Made by a program: the position numbers and the translations under genes. Positions 39,651 through 47,407 of a stretch of DNA of 64,000 nt are shown piece after piece; positions within the stretch are counted from its first letter, which is position 1, and each line of letters begins with the position of its first letter. Source of the stretch: Arthrobacter sp. StoSoilB5 (lineage in GTDB: Bacteria > Actinomycetota > Actinomycetes > Actinomycetales > Micrococcaceae); assembly GCF_019977235.1 (NCBI RefSeq), contig NZ_AP024646.1:3906001-3970000 (forward strand), written 5' to 3'. The notes under the pieces are model-generated. The model was not told where the DNA came from. It ran no database searches and saw nothing but the letters and a program-made list of their open reading frames with translations.

Positions 39651-39668
39651 TCGTAAGACGTCTTACGA
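39651..39668. promoter_or_regulatory. Perfect 18-bp palindromic operator for the divergent GntR regulator
   Basis: TCGTAAGAC followed directly by its reverse complement GTCTTACGA. It lies between the importer operon (start 39634) and the GntR gene (start 39732), so one dimer could control both directions. The GT...AC core fits sites bound by FadR/FCD-type GntR proteins. Confidence 0.75.
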
Positions 39669-39731
39669 AAGAGTGGATTTTGAAGCTGTCCTGTGAGACG
39701 CTTCGAGGACGCAGGAAAACGAGGGGGCACC

Positions 39732-40409
39732 ATGGTGGTGAACGGCAAACGCAGTGTGGTCGACGAGGCGATCGATGACATCCGCCAACGGATTCGAGAG
39801 GGCGAGTGGGGTCTGGGCGACCGGATTCCCCCAGAACCCGAACTCGGCAGGGCTTTGGGACTGAGCCGCGCTCCCTTGCGCGAGGCTCTCCGTGCGTTGG
39901 TGCACGCGGGACTGCTGGTGACCCGGCAAGGGGACGGGACATTCGTCGCCGCCGTGGATGAGCAGGAGATCGCGCTCCGGCGAGGCTTCCAGGACGCGGA
40001 CCCTTTCGAGGCGGTCGAGGTCCGACGCAGCCTGGACGTACCCGCAGCCGCTTTGGCCGCGCAACGCCGGGACCAAACAGACCTGGACAAGCTCCAGAAC
40101 GCCCTGGACCGCCGTCGTGCTGCGGCCGAAAAACGGGACGACGATGGCTTCCGGGAGGCCGACATCGACTTCCACCGCGCTGTGGTTGACGCCGCGCACA
40201 ACCAACTCCTGGCGGGCATCTACGGTTCCCTGGCCGCGAGCATTGACGGTTCCTGGACCTCCCGCGCCGGACTCGACCGTGCGGCAAACACAGGACATGA
40301 CCATCACGACGACCTCTTCGAGGCCATCCGGGATGGCTCCGTTCAAGACGCGATGCTTGTGGCCGGAACCATCCTGGACAACCAGGCGTCCGACTTGGAG
40401 AACAAGTGA
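39732..40409 (+). CDS. GntR-family transcriptional regulator, FCD (FadR) subfamily
   Basis: 225 aa. ATG at 39732 with GAGGGGG upstream; an upstream ATG at 39693 would run toward the operator. The N-terminal winged helix (LGRALGLSRAPLREALRALV, then QGDGTFV) is followed by an all-helical FCD ligand domain with likely metal/ligand residues in DIDFHRAVVDAAHN and HHDDLFEAI. It probably represses the divergent importer operon and its own gene through the palindrome. The stop overlaps the amidohydrolase start by GTGA. Confidence 0.88.
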   Translation: MVVNGKRSVVDEAIDDIRQRIREGEWGLGDRIPPEPELGRALGLSRAPLREALRALVHAGLLVTRQGDGTFVAAVDEQEIALRRGFQDADPFEAVEVRRSLDVPAAALAAQRRDQTDLDKLQNALDRRRAAAEKRDDDGFREADIDFHRAVVDAAHNQLLAGIYGSLAASIDGSWTSRAGLDRAANTGHDHHDDLFEAIRDGSVQDAMLVAGTILDNQASDLENK

Positions 40410-41866
40410 TTACACGCCTCAAGGCGGCCTTCGTGATCGGCTACGCGGACAACGACCACTGCATCCTGCGTGACGCCGAACTTGTCCACGATGACGCAGA
40501 CATCCTGTTCGTGGGCCGGGAGTACTCCGGCCACGTGGACGTTGAGATCAATGCCGGGCAAGCGATTGTGTCCCCCGGTTTCATCGACCTCAACGCTCTG
40601 GCGGACATCGACCATGCCATTTTCGATTCCTGGCAGGATGCCTCCCGCCGCCTGGGCCTGGTGTGGTCCGAAGCGTACCTCAAGGACCATGGAGCCGTCT
40701 TTACCCGGGAACAGGCCCGCTTCCGACGCGAATTCGCTTTGTCCCAGCTGGTCCGCAACGGCATCACCACCCTCATGCCCATCGCCTCAGAGAGCTATCA
40801 CGAGTGGTGTGAGGACTACCAGGACATGGCCGACACCGCAGAGGCCGTGGAGGCGATCGGCCTCCGCGCCTATCTCGGTCCCAGCTACCGCACAGCCGTC
40901 CCATACACGGACGGCACCAACGTACTGCTCCACGAAGACGAACGGCGCGGCCTGGCTGGACTTGAGGACGCCATACGATTCGCCCAGGATTTCGAAGGAC
41001 GTGCCAGCGGGCTGATCCGCACCGCCCTGCTGCCTTCGCGCATCGAGACCCAGACCGAGCAGACGCTGCGCCTGACACGCAAGGCCGCAGACGAACTAGG
41101 TATTCCGGTCCGCCTGCACGCCGCACAGGGACTCTTCGAAATAGAAACCATGATCGCCCGCACCGGCAAGCGTTCCCTGCCGTACCTCGCGGATCTGGGC
41201 TTCCTCGCGGATCGGACATTCATTCCCCACGCCTGGACGGTGCCGGGGCATCCACTCATGCCAGAGGCCTTCGGCGCCGGGGATGACCTTGGACTGCTCG
41301 CGGAATCCGGTGCGAATGTCCTGCTCTGTCCTATCCCCATGGCCCACTACGGCGGCATGCTGGACAACTATGATTCCTACCGCGAGCGCGGCATCCGGAT
41401 CGTGCTGGGGACAGACTCCGCCCCGCCGAACATGATCCGCGCCATGGACTTGGCCATGGGTATGACCAAGTCAGTCACAGGCGACCGTTCCAGCGCCCAG
41501 GCTGCCGATCTCTTCCGCTCAGCCACGCTGGACCCTGCAGAAGCGCTGGGGCGCCCAGACCTCGGACGCCTGGCACCGGGAGCCCAAGCAGACTACTTCG
41601 TTCTTGACCTGGCCAACCAGCACATTGGACCCTATGGCGACCCCATCCGCACCATGGTGATGAACGCCGACGGCCGTGACATCTCGCGCGTTGTGGTGGC
41701 TGGCCGAACCATTGTTGACCAGGGCGGGATCGTCACCGTCGACACGAGCGACTACCGTGAACGTGCCCAGGACTTCCTGGACCACTACATCGCATCCTTC
41801 AGCGTCTCGGACCATGCCAAGCGGCCAACGCAGGAACTGCTGCCGCCGAGTTTTCCTCTGCGCTGA
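40406..41866 (+). CDS. Amidohydrolase-superfamily protein with an altered first metal motif
   Basis: 486 aa, GTG start overlapping the GntR stop, so the two are co-translated. The family layout is clear: N-terminal beta domain, PGFIDLNALADIDH, H238 (VRLHAAQG), H275 (IPHAWTVPG), D337 (GTDSAPPNM) and a C-terminal LAPGAQADYFVLDL. The usual HxH after PGF(I/V)DxHxH is replaced by N63-A-L65, followed by D67, D69 and H70. The relatives are cytosine deaminase/chlorohydrolase-type enzymes acting on ring C-N or C-Cl bonds. Catalysis with this metal site is uncertain; the substrate is probably that imported by the divergent operon. Confidence 0.75.
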   Translation: MITRLKAAFVIGYADNDHCILRDAELVHDDADILFVGREYSGHVDVEINAGQAIVSPGFIDLNALADIDHAIFDSWQDASRRLGLVWSEAYLKDHGAVFTREQARFRREFALSQLVRNGITTLMPIASESYHEWCEDYQDMADTAEAVEAIGLRAYLGPSYRTAVPYTDGTNVLLHEDERRGLAGLEDAIRFAQDFEGRASGLIRTALLPSRIETQTEQTLRLTRKAADELGIPVRLHAAQGLFEIETMIARTGKRSLPYLADLGFLADRTFIPHAWTVPGHPLMPEAFGAGDDLGLLAESGANVLLCPIPMAHYGGMLDNYDSYRERGIRIVLGTDSAPPNMIRAMDLAMGMTKSVTGDRSSAQAADLFRSATLDPAEALGRPDLGRLAPGAQADYFVLDLANQHIGPYGDPIRTMVMNADGRDISRVVVAGRTIVDQGGIVTVDTSDYRERAQDFLDHYIASFSVSDHAKRPTQELLPPSFPLR

Positions 41867-41901
41867 ACCGGTGCACCCCGCCGCCGGGCCGAGGCGTGGC
41901 G

Positions 41902-42729
41902 TTACGGGATCGGGACAGGCACGACGCCGAGCGGCGCCAACCGCTCTGCGCCTCCGTCCGGGGCGGACAGGACCCAGATTCCCTTTTCGTGCACGGCAAC
42001 CGAGTGCTCCCACTGGCAGGAGCGCTTCCCGTCAGTGGTGACGACGGTCCAGTCGTCATCCAAGGTGGCGGTCTCGATGCTGCCGCGTACCAACATGGGT
42101 TCGATGGCGAGGCAAAGACCCTGCCGGATCTTCGGACCCCGGTGGCTGGTGCGGTAATTCAGGACGTCCGGTGCCATGTGCATTTCCGAACCGATGCCAT
42201 GGCCCACGTAGTCCTCAAGGATGCCAAGGGGCTTACCGGGGACGGAAGAAACGTAGTCATCAATAGCGTTGCCAATATCTCCCACAAACTTGCCCTTGGC
42301 CAGGGCAGCTATCCCCCGCCACATGGCAGCCTCGGTGACATCCGAGAGCCGCTGGTCCTCAGGGTCCGCCGTGCCAACGATGACGGTGCGGGCAGAGTCA
42401 GAGTGCCAGCCGTCAACGATGCACCCGCCGTCGATGGAAATGATGTCGCCGTCGTTGAGGACGCGCTTCCCGGGGATACCGTGGACCACTTCCTCGTTGA
42501 CTGACGTGCAGATGGTCGCAGGGAAGCCATGGTAACCAAGGAAGTTGGACTTGGCGCCGGCGTCATTCAGGACTGCCGCGAAAACGTCATCGAGATCCTT
42601 GGTGGTGACGCCCGCCTTGGCCGCCGCAACGGCAGCATCAAGAGCACGGCTGAGGACCAAACCGGCCTCGTGCATCTTGCGCATTTGCTCGTTGGTTTTG
42701 TACTCGATGCGGGGCTGACCGAACGCCAT
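41902..42729 (-). CDS. map: Methionine aminopeptidase, type I
   Basis: Removes N-terminal Met from nascent proteins. 275 aa with the five metal ligands in SIDGGCIVDGWHSD (two Asp), GHGIGSEMH (His), AIEPML (Glu) and CQWEHSVAV (Glu). ATG at 42729 with AGAGGAGA upstream. Normally adjacent to adk; here five genes separate them. It starts 33 bp after the reductase gene and may be expressed from that operon. Confidence 0.96.
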   Translation of the reverse strand: MAFGQPRIEYKTNEQMRKMHEAGLVLSRALDAAVAAAKAGVTTKDLDDVFAAVLNDAGAKSNFLGYHGFPATICTSVNEEVVHGIPGKRVLNDGDIISIDGGCIVDGWHSDSARTVIVGTADPEDQRLSDVTEAAMWRGIAALAKGKFVGDIGNAIDDYVSSVPGKPLGILEDYVGHGIGSEMHMAPDVLNYRTSHRGPKIRQGLCLAIEPMLVRGSIETATLDDDWTVVTTDGKRSCQWEHSVAVHEKGIWVLSAPDGGAERLAPLGVVPVPIP

Positions 42730-42762
42730 GTTCTCCTCTGGATGGTTTGCTGTAGGAGCCGA

Positions 42763-43674
42763 TCAGGCCCCATGCTCCAACCATTTTCCCGCATTGGAGA
42801 GCATGGTCGAAATTGGCTCAATTCCCAGCTCGTCGCGCAATCGGTCCAAACGGTAGGTTCTGTTCCGTCCGAGCTGGCTGACAGCGTAGCGTGTAAGGCG
42901 TGGTGCCCGCCCGGAAGCGAGGGCAAAGCCCTCGGAAATGCCGGCAAGGGCCATGGCAGCAGGCTCAGGAATGTAACTGATACCCACGCCGGCATGACCG
43001 GTTGCATCCAACACTTGCCTAAGCACGACACCCAGTTCCACCGGCGCGGCATCGGCCACGTTGACGGCTCCGTTGACGCCAGACTGGCAAGCTGCCAGCA
43101 CGGCTTGCGTCAGGTTCTGCACGTGTGTGAGCTGGTGACGTATACCGCCGTGCCCCACAGTGAGAAGCCGCCCGTGGCGGATATTGCTGACCAGGCGCGG
43201 CAGGAGCGTCCTATCCCCCGGCCCGTAAACGCCATGCGGCCGAAGAGCCACGGCGTTGCCATGGCGTCGGGCCTCGACGTCTGCGAGCGCCTTGCTTCTT
43301 GCATATGCGTTCACGTGGCGCTCAGCCACGTCCTCCTCGCCGCGGTTGGTACACGACTCCCACCAGGGGTAGACGCTGGAACTGGAAATGTGCACCAGGC
43401 GTGTAGTCGGGTAAGCCTCAGCTACAGCACGCGTACCCAGGACGTTGGTGCGGTAGAACGTGCGGGCGTTCCCCCAGTCCGCCACGTGGGCCGCCGCATG
43501 GATCACCGCGTCAACCGCCGGCACGCGGGCTGGCGGCACGCCGGTCAGGTCCCAATATGTCAGCCCGGGGCCTTGGCGCCGTGTGAATCGCACAACTTCC
43601 CAGCCTCGGGCTTCTGCGGCAGCGGCCACTGCTCCCCCAATGAACCCCGTGGCCCCGGTGACCGCGATCCTCAC
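42763..43674 (-). CDS. NAD(P)-dependent reductase, extended SDR, OleD-like
   Basis: 303 aa. GTG start at 43674, overlapping the ligase stop as GTGA. The Rossmann motif TGATGFIGG is at residues 6-14; the catalytic Ser is in HISSSSVY, with Y124 and K128 in YARSK; RPHGVYGPGD follows. These features fit the extended SDR group that contains OleD, which reduces the 2-alkyl-3-ketoacid made by OleA to a 2-alkyl-3-hydroxyacid. General nucleoside-sugar or sterol-type epimerases share the fold; the OleD call rests mainly on the OleA- and OleC-type neighbours. Confidence 0.68.
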   Translation of the reverse strand: MRIAVTGATGFIGGAVAAAAEARGWEVVRFTRRQGPGLTYWDLTGVPPARVPAVDAVIHAAAHVADWGNARTFYRTNVLGTRAVAEAYPTTRLVHISSSSVYPWWESCTNRGEEDVAERHVNAYARSKALADVEARRHGNAVALRPHGVYGPGDRTLLPRLVSNIRHGRLLTVGHGGIRHQLTHVQNLTQAVLAACQSGVNGAVNVADAAPVELGVVLRQVLDATGHAGVGISYIPEPAAMALAGISEGFALASGRAPRLTRYAVSQLGRNRTYRLDRLRDELGIEPISTMLSNAGKWLEHGA

Positions 43675-45422
43675 GGAACGCCAGCATTGTCAGTGGACCT
43701 GAGGGCAAATTCCCGCCGAAGTGCTTCGCGGTCCGGCTTCTTGTGGCGTCCGCCGACAGGGATGGCATCCAGGATTTCGATATGGTCGGGCAGCGCTGAT
43801 TCATCGATCATCTTCGGAAGCTCCTTGGCGAGCCTTGCCCTCAGATGCGCTCCGGTCTCCCCCTTGGTGCCTGCTTCCTCCTCCGCAGCCACGACGGCCA
43901 GCCACACAGCTTCATCACCGATCCCATCCGGAACCCCGACCATGACGGCCTGCTGAACTCCGGGTATTGAGGCGATCAGCGGTTCATGCAGTGCAGGGTA
44001 GATATTGGTCTTGCCCCTGATGATCATGTCCTTCTTACGCCCAATCATCACCAAGCGCGCGGCCCCCGTTCCCGCTCCTCCAGCACCGTGGTCCAGCCGT
44101 ACCAGGTCTCCCGTGGCGTGCTCCATCATTGCTTCCCTGCCCAGATATCCCTGGCACATGTTCGGCCCCCGGGCGAACAGTTCGTGGTCCTCTCCCACGC
44201 GGATCCGGACAGCGGGCAATGGCTCGCCGAGGAAATCGCCTTCGCCGCTGCCGTCAGGCGATCTGAACTGGGCCTCGGCGCCGGACGCGAACGCCAGCTT
44301 CTCCCGACCATCAGCGATAGCGATGGGCAGCAACTCCGTCATGCCATATATGAGCTTGAACTCGACGCCGGGAAGCAGCGCCATGGCCCGCTTCAAGAAC
44401 GGAGCCAACACCGGTGCGGCACCCAGCATCACGGTCCCCAGAGTCTCTGGCAGCGTGACAGTGCCGTTCTCGATGGCATCCAGGATGGGCGCCAACTGGG
44501 AGGGCACGAGGAAAAGGTGCGTGGCGCCGTCGTACGAGTCTTCTTTCCCAGCCACCGGACCAAGCTCCCGTGCCAAACGAAGGGGATCGATGTGTGCGGA
44601 GAAGCCATAGCCCGGCATTGTCCAGTGGGCGCCAGCGATGAGGGCCGGCAGTCCCATCATCAGCTGCTCGGAGTGGATGCGATCACCCTCGCCAAAAGTA
44701 CAGCGCAGGCTGAGTTGCTCAAACCCCGCCGCAAGGGAACCCCGGGTGTGCACCACCCCTTTGGGAGCACCGGTGGTCCCGGATGTAAAGATGATCACGG
44801 CTTCCTGCGCAGAGGACGTCCCTGCAGACGGTGGAACCCTATCCGCAGGCGGCGCCGGTTTCGCCAGACTCTTCACGGGCGTCGCGCCCCGGGGAACTCC
44901 CGGGAGCCACGGTCCGGAGTAGTAGTGCCTGACGTCCATGGCGCCGTAGTCCGGAAGCAGCAAACCCCGGCGCCGGGCCAGTGGCCGCAGCGGGCTCCGG
45001 GTGCTCACCGCGTACAGGAGCGACTCAGCGGCAGCCCATCGTGGGGCCGCGAGTTCGGTCCGGTCACGGAAGAGCGTGGGTCCGATTCCGGGATCAATGA
45101 ACACCACCGAACCACCGGCCCGGACGGCTCCGAGTGCCAGGATGAACGCTGTTGGGCTGGGGCGGACCGAGAACAACATCCGTTCACCAGTACCAAAGCC
45201 ATCCTCGCGAAGGCGCAAGGCCGTTGCTTCAATACCGTTCACCAGCTGCCCGTACGTGATGGTCCGGCCGGGCCGTAGGCGGCCCGGAACCTGGCTCCAG
45301 CGGGAAAATCTGCCGGGCGCCGTGATCGCTGGGCTATCCGGCACGCGCTCCGCTGCCGCGTAAACCGCCGCGATGAGATCCGCGCCGGACACTGTGTCTT
45401 CCAACAATGCGTCGTCAAGCAT
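43671..45422 (-). CDS. AMP-dependent acyl ligase, OleC-like (beta-lactone synthetase candidate)
   Basis: 583 aa of the ANL adenylate-forming superfamily. The ATG at 45422 (MLDDALLEDT) overlaps the P450 end by eight bases and is preferred to 45461. Core motifs: P-loop IIFTSGTTGAPKG at 210-222, YGMTELLPIA from 359, TGDLVRLD at 437-444, hinge region GRKKDMIIRG at 461-470, and a candidate C-terminal Lys in GGRHKKPDREAL. OleC enzymes use this fold to convert beta-hydroxy acids to beta-lactones; ordinary acyl-CoA or acyl-AMP ligases share the same motifs. The TELLP stretch and the OleA/OleD context favour OleC. No OleB hydrolase domain is fused. Confidence 0.68.
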   Translation of the reverse strand: MLDDALLEDTVSGADLIAAVYAAAERVPDSPAITAPGRFSRWSQVPGRLRPGRTITYGQLVNGIEATALRLREDGFGTGERMLFSVRPSPTAFILALGAVRAGGSVVFIDPGIGPTLFRDRTELAAPRWAAAESLLYAVSTRSPLRPLARRRGLLLPDYGAMDVRHYYSGPWLPGVPRGATPVKSLAKPAPPADRVPPSAGTSSAQEAVIIFTSGTTGAPKGVVHTRGSLAAGFEQLSLRCTFGEGDRIHSEQLMMGLPALIAGAHWTMPGYGFSAHIDPLRLARELGPVAGKEDSYDGATHLFLVPSQLAPILDAIENGTVTLPETLGTVMLGAAPVLAPFLKRAMALLPGVEFKLIYGMTELLPIAIADGREKLAFASGAEAQFRSPDGSGEGDFLGEPLPAVRIRVGEDHELFARGPNMCQGYLGREAMMEHATGDLVRLDHGAGGAGTGAARLVMIGRKKDMIIRGKTNIYPALHEPLIASIPGVQQAVMVGVPDGIGDEAVWLAVVAAEEEAGTKGETGAHLRARLAKELPKMIDESALPDHIEILDAIPVGGRHKKPDREALRREFALRSTDNAGVP

Positions 45423-46620
45423 TGACCAGCTCCAACTTCCTGTATCCCGGAATGAGAACACCCTTGCTCACTTGACGGGACGAAATTGCCCAGGGATGTT
45501 GGGCGTACCTGTCCAGAAGCAAATTCAGCGTCGCGTTGATCTCGGCCATAGCCAACGGCATGCCGATGCAAAAGTGCGGACCTGCCCCGAACCAAAGTTG
45601 ACGCGCATGCGCCGGGATAGGGATCTCGGGGTCGAATCTGCCCAGGCTCTTGGAGGCGTGAACGGTCGATAGCAGGAGGCGGTCTCCTGCCCGGACCGCG
45701 ACTCCGCCCAGGCTGGAAGGAGCAACAACATCCCTCAGCATCATGGGAGATGGCACTGTGAACCGCAGTGCCTCGTTCACGGTCGAGGGAACCGAGGGCC
45801 GGTCATCAACAAGGCCCTCGATGCGTCCGCTGTCCGCGAGCAGCGCAGTCAGCCGCGGCACAAAGGACACCAAAGTCTCCGTTCCAACCATGACGAACGC
45901 ACTGATGATGCCCATGGCCTCTTCCTCGGTCATGCCAAGTCCGCGCAGCCGCCCGGGAAACGTTTGGGGGTCGCTCTTCCGGTACGCTTCCCGCGCCGGT
46001 CCAGCCAGGACCCCGACGGCGGATCTTCCCTTGGCGACCTGCCTCACCGTCAGCGTGGGGCGCCCCAAGCGGACGAGCGAAGAGATGGAGGACCCTAAGT
46101 TGAAGAGTTCCCTGTTGGGCAGCCGTCCAGGTGCATCGTCCGGCACCCCAAGCAGCCTGGAGATCACTCCGCCAGCGAGCTCCTTGACGCCGTCCACCAG
46201 ATCCACGGGGCCACCTGCGTCCAGCCCGCGGTGCAGGCGGGAATGAAGGGAAGCTCCTGCCGGCTCAACAATCGCCGCCACTGAACGTGGGGTGAAGAGG
46301 TCAGCGAGCTTGCGCCGCAGCTCCCTGTGCGCCACACCGTCCATGTTTACCAACGCCTTGGGGCCCACCACAGGAGTCCAGAGCGCACCCGAACCCGACG
46401 GTCCGTTCTTGATGAATCGTTCGCTATCCATGAGAACGTCACGAACCAAGGTGGCTTCGCTGACAAGGACCCCAAGGCCAGGTAAACGGATGACTGGCCG
46501 GATGCTGCCCAATCCCCGGATCGCCGGGTACAACAATGGATGTGCCCCCAGCTGTACACGCTGTTCCCAGCGCTCGGCCTTGGTCACCACTCCGTTGGGC
46601 ATCCTTCTGTTGGGCATCAT
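45415..46620 (-). CDS. Cytochrome P450
   Basis: 401 aa, soluble bacterial class I type with no membrane anchor. The haem loop FGAGPHFCIG places the cysteine ligand at 351. The ExxR is E283-R286 (NEALRF) and the oxygen-binding I-helix motif is VGTET at 245-249. The ATG at 46620 follows the glycosyltransferase stop (TGACATG); an in-frame ATG at 46665 would overlap that gene by 44 bases. No ferredoxin or reductase gene is nearby, so electrons must come from elsewhere. Likely hydroxylates the lipid product of the cluster (inference). Confidence 0.88.
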   Translation of the reverse strand: MMPNRRMPNGVVTKAERWEQRVQLGAHPLLYPAIRGLGSIRPVIRLPGLGVLVSEATLVRDVLMDSERFIKNGPSGSGALWTPVVGPKALVNMDGVAHRELRRKLADLFTPRSVAAIVEPAGASLHSRLHRGLDAGGPVDLVDGVKELAGGVISRLLGVPDDAPGRLPNRELFNLGSSISSLVRLGRPTLTVRQVAKGRSAVGVLAGPAREAYRKSDPQTFPGRLRGLGMTEEEAMGIISAFVMVGTETLVSFVPRLTALLADSGRIEGLVDDRPSVPSTVNEALRFTVPSPMMLRDVVAPSSLGGVAVRAGDRLLLSTVHASKSLGRFDPEIPIPAHARQLWFGAGPHFCIGMPLAMAEINATLNLLLDRYAQHPWAISSRQVSKGVLIPGYRKLELVNA

Positions 46621-46621
46621 G

Positions 46622-47407
46622 TCACCGGATGTCCACGTGCTCCGGGCGGTATCGGTGGTCTGCATACCAAGCCAGAGTGTTCTTCAAGCCCCAGGCTTTC
46701 ACCCGCCGTGAAGAGCCGTACACAACCACATCCCGGCGTAACGCGTAATTGCGGCTGAGCTTTCGTACGCGGTTGGACAGCGCGCGGTCTTCGTGGAGGT
46801 CTTCTATGCTGGTCCGCGGGAATCCGCCGGAACGGTGGTACATATCTGCAGTGATCGCCATGTTGCACCCGGGAAGCATCTGATACGGGCCCAGGTACCC
46901 GTCGCCTTTGTTGCCGGGACGGATACGGCCGAAGAACGATGCGATCTCCACGGCCAGCAGCATCATCCTCCGCTCCCTTGCACTGATCCCTTCATCCTCA
47001 CGTGGCACAAGTTGGCCGGCGATGAGTTCCAGGCCGTCGTTGAAGGCCTGAACAATCCTCGCGGTCCAATCCGGTGCGGCGAGGCAATCTGCATCCGTGC
47101 GGGCCAGCCACGTGGCGCCGTGATCCACGCCAAAGCGCATGCCGGTATCTGCGGCCGCGCCCGTCCCCTTCTCGGCTTCATGCACAAGCCTGATGTCCAT
47201 AGTGGGATGGACTGCGGCGAACTCTGCCACGATCAAGCAGCTGGAGTCCGTTGATCCATTGTCGACCACCACTATGGTGAAGTCCTGGTACTCCTGGCCC
47301 GCAAGGGAGTCCAGCGTCTGCCGGACAAGCTTTTCTTCGTTCAGCATGGGCACAGCGATGGACAGGGGCCTGGTAGGCGCTGTGCTTCCGAGGCCATTTT
47401 TCGGCAT
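46622..47407 (-). CDS. Glycosyltransferase family 2
   Basis: 261 aa from ATG 47407, which overlaps the condensing-enzyme stop as TGATG. GT-A fold features: AVPMLNEEKL, VVVDNGSTDSS at about 47-56, the TDAD metal motif at 104-107, GCNMAITADMYHRSGGF and an acceptor-site EDLHEDR. No membrane helix, so it acts in the cytosol or at the membrane surface. GT2 is broad, so neither donor sugar nor acceptor can be read from sequence. The position inside the cluster suggests glycosylation of its lipid product. Confidence 0.82.
   Translation of the reverse strand: MPKNGLGSTAPTRPLSIAVPMLNEEKLVRQTLDSLAGQEYQDFTIVVVDNGSTDSSCLIVAEFAAVHPTMDIRLVHEAEKGTGAAADTGMRFGVDHGATWLARTDADCLAAPDWTARIVQAFNDGLELIAGQLVPREDEGISARERRMMLLAVEIASFFGRIRPGNKGDGYLGPYQMLPGCNMAITADMYHRSGGFPRTSIEDLHEDRALSNRVRKLSRNYALRRDVVVYGSSRRVKAWGLKNTLAWYADHRYRPEHVDIR

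Noticed and set aside
45423..45461. Earlier start for the OleC-like ligase at 45461
   Set aside because: It would overlap the P450 gene by 47 bases; the ATG at 45422 fits the coupling pattern of the other genes.
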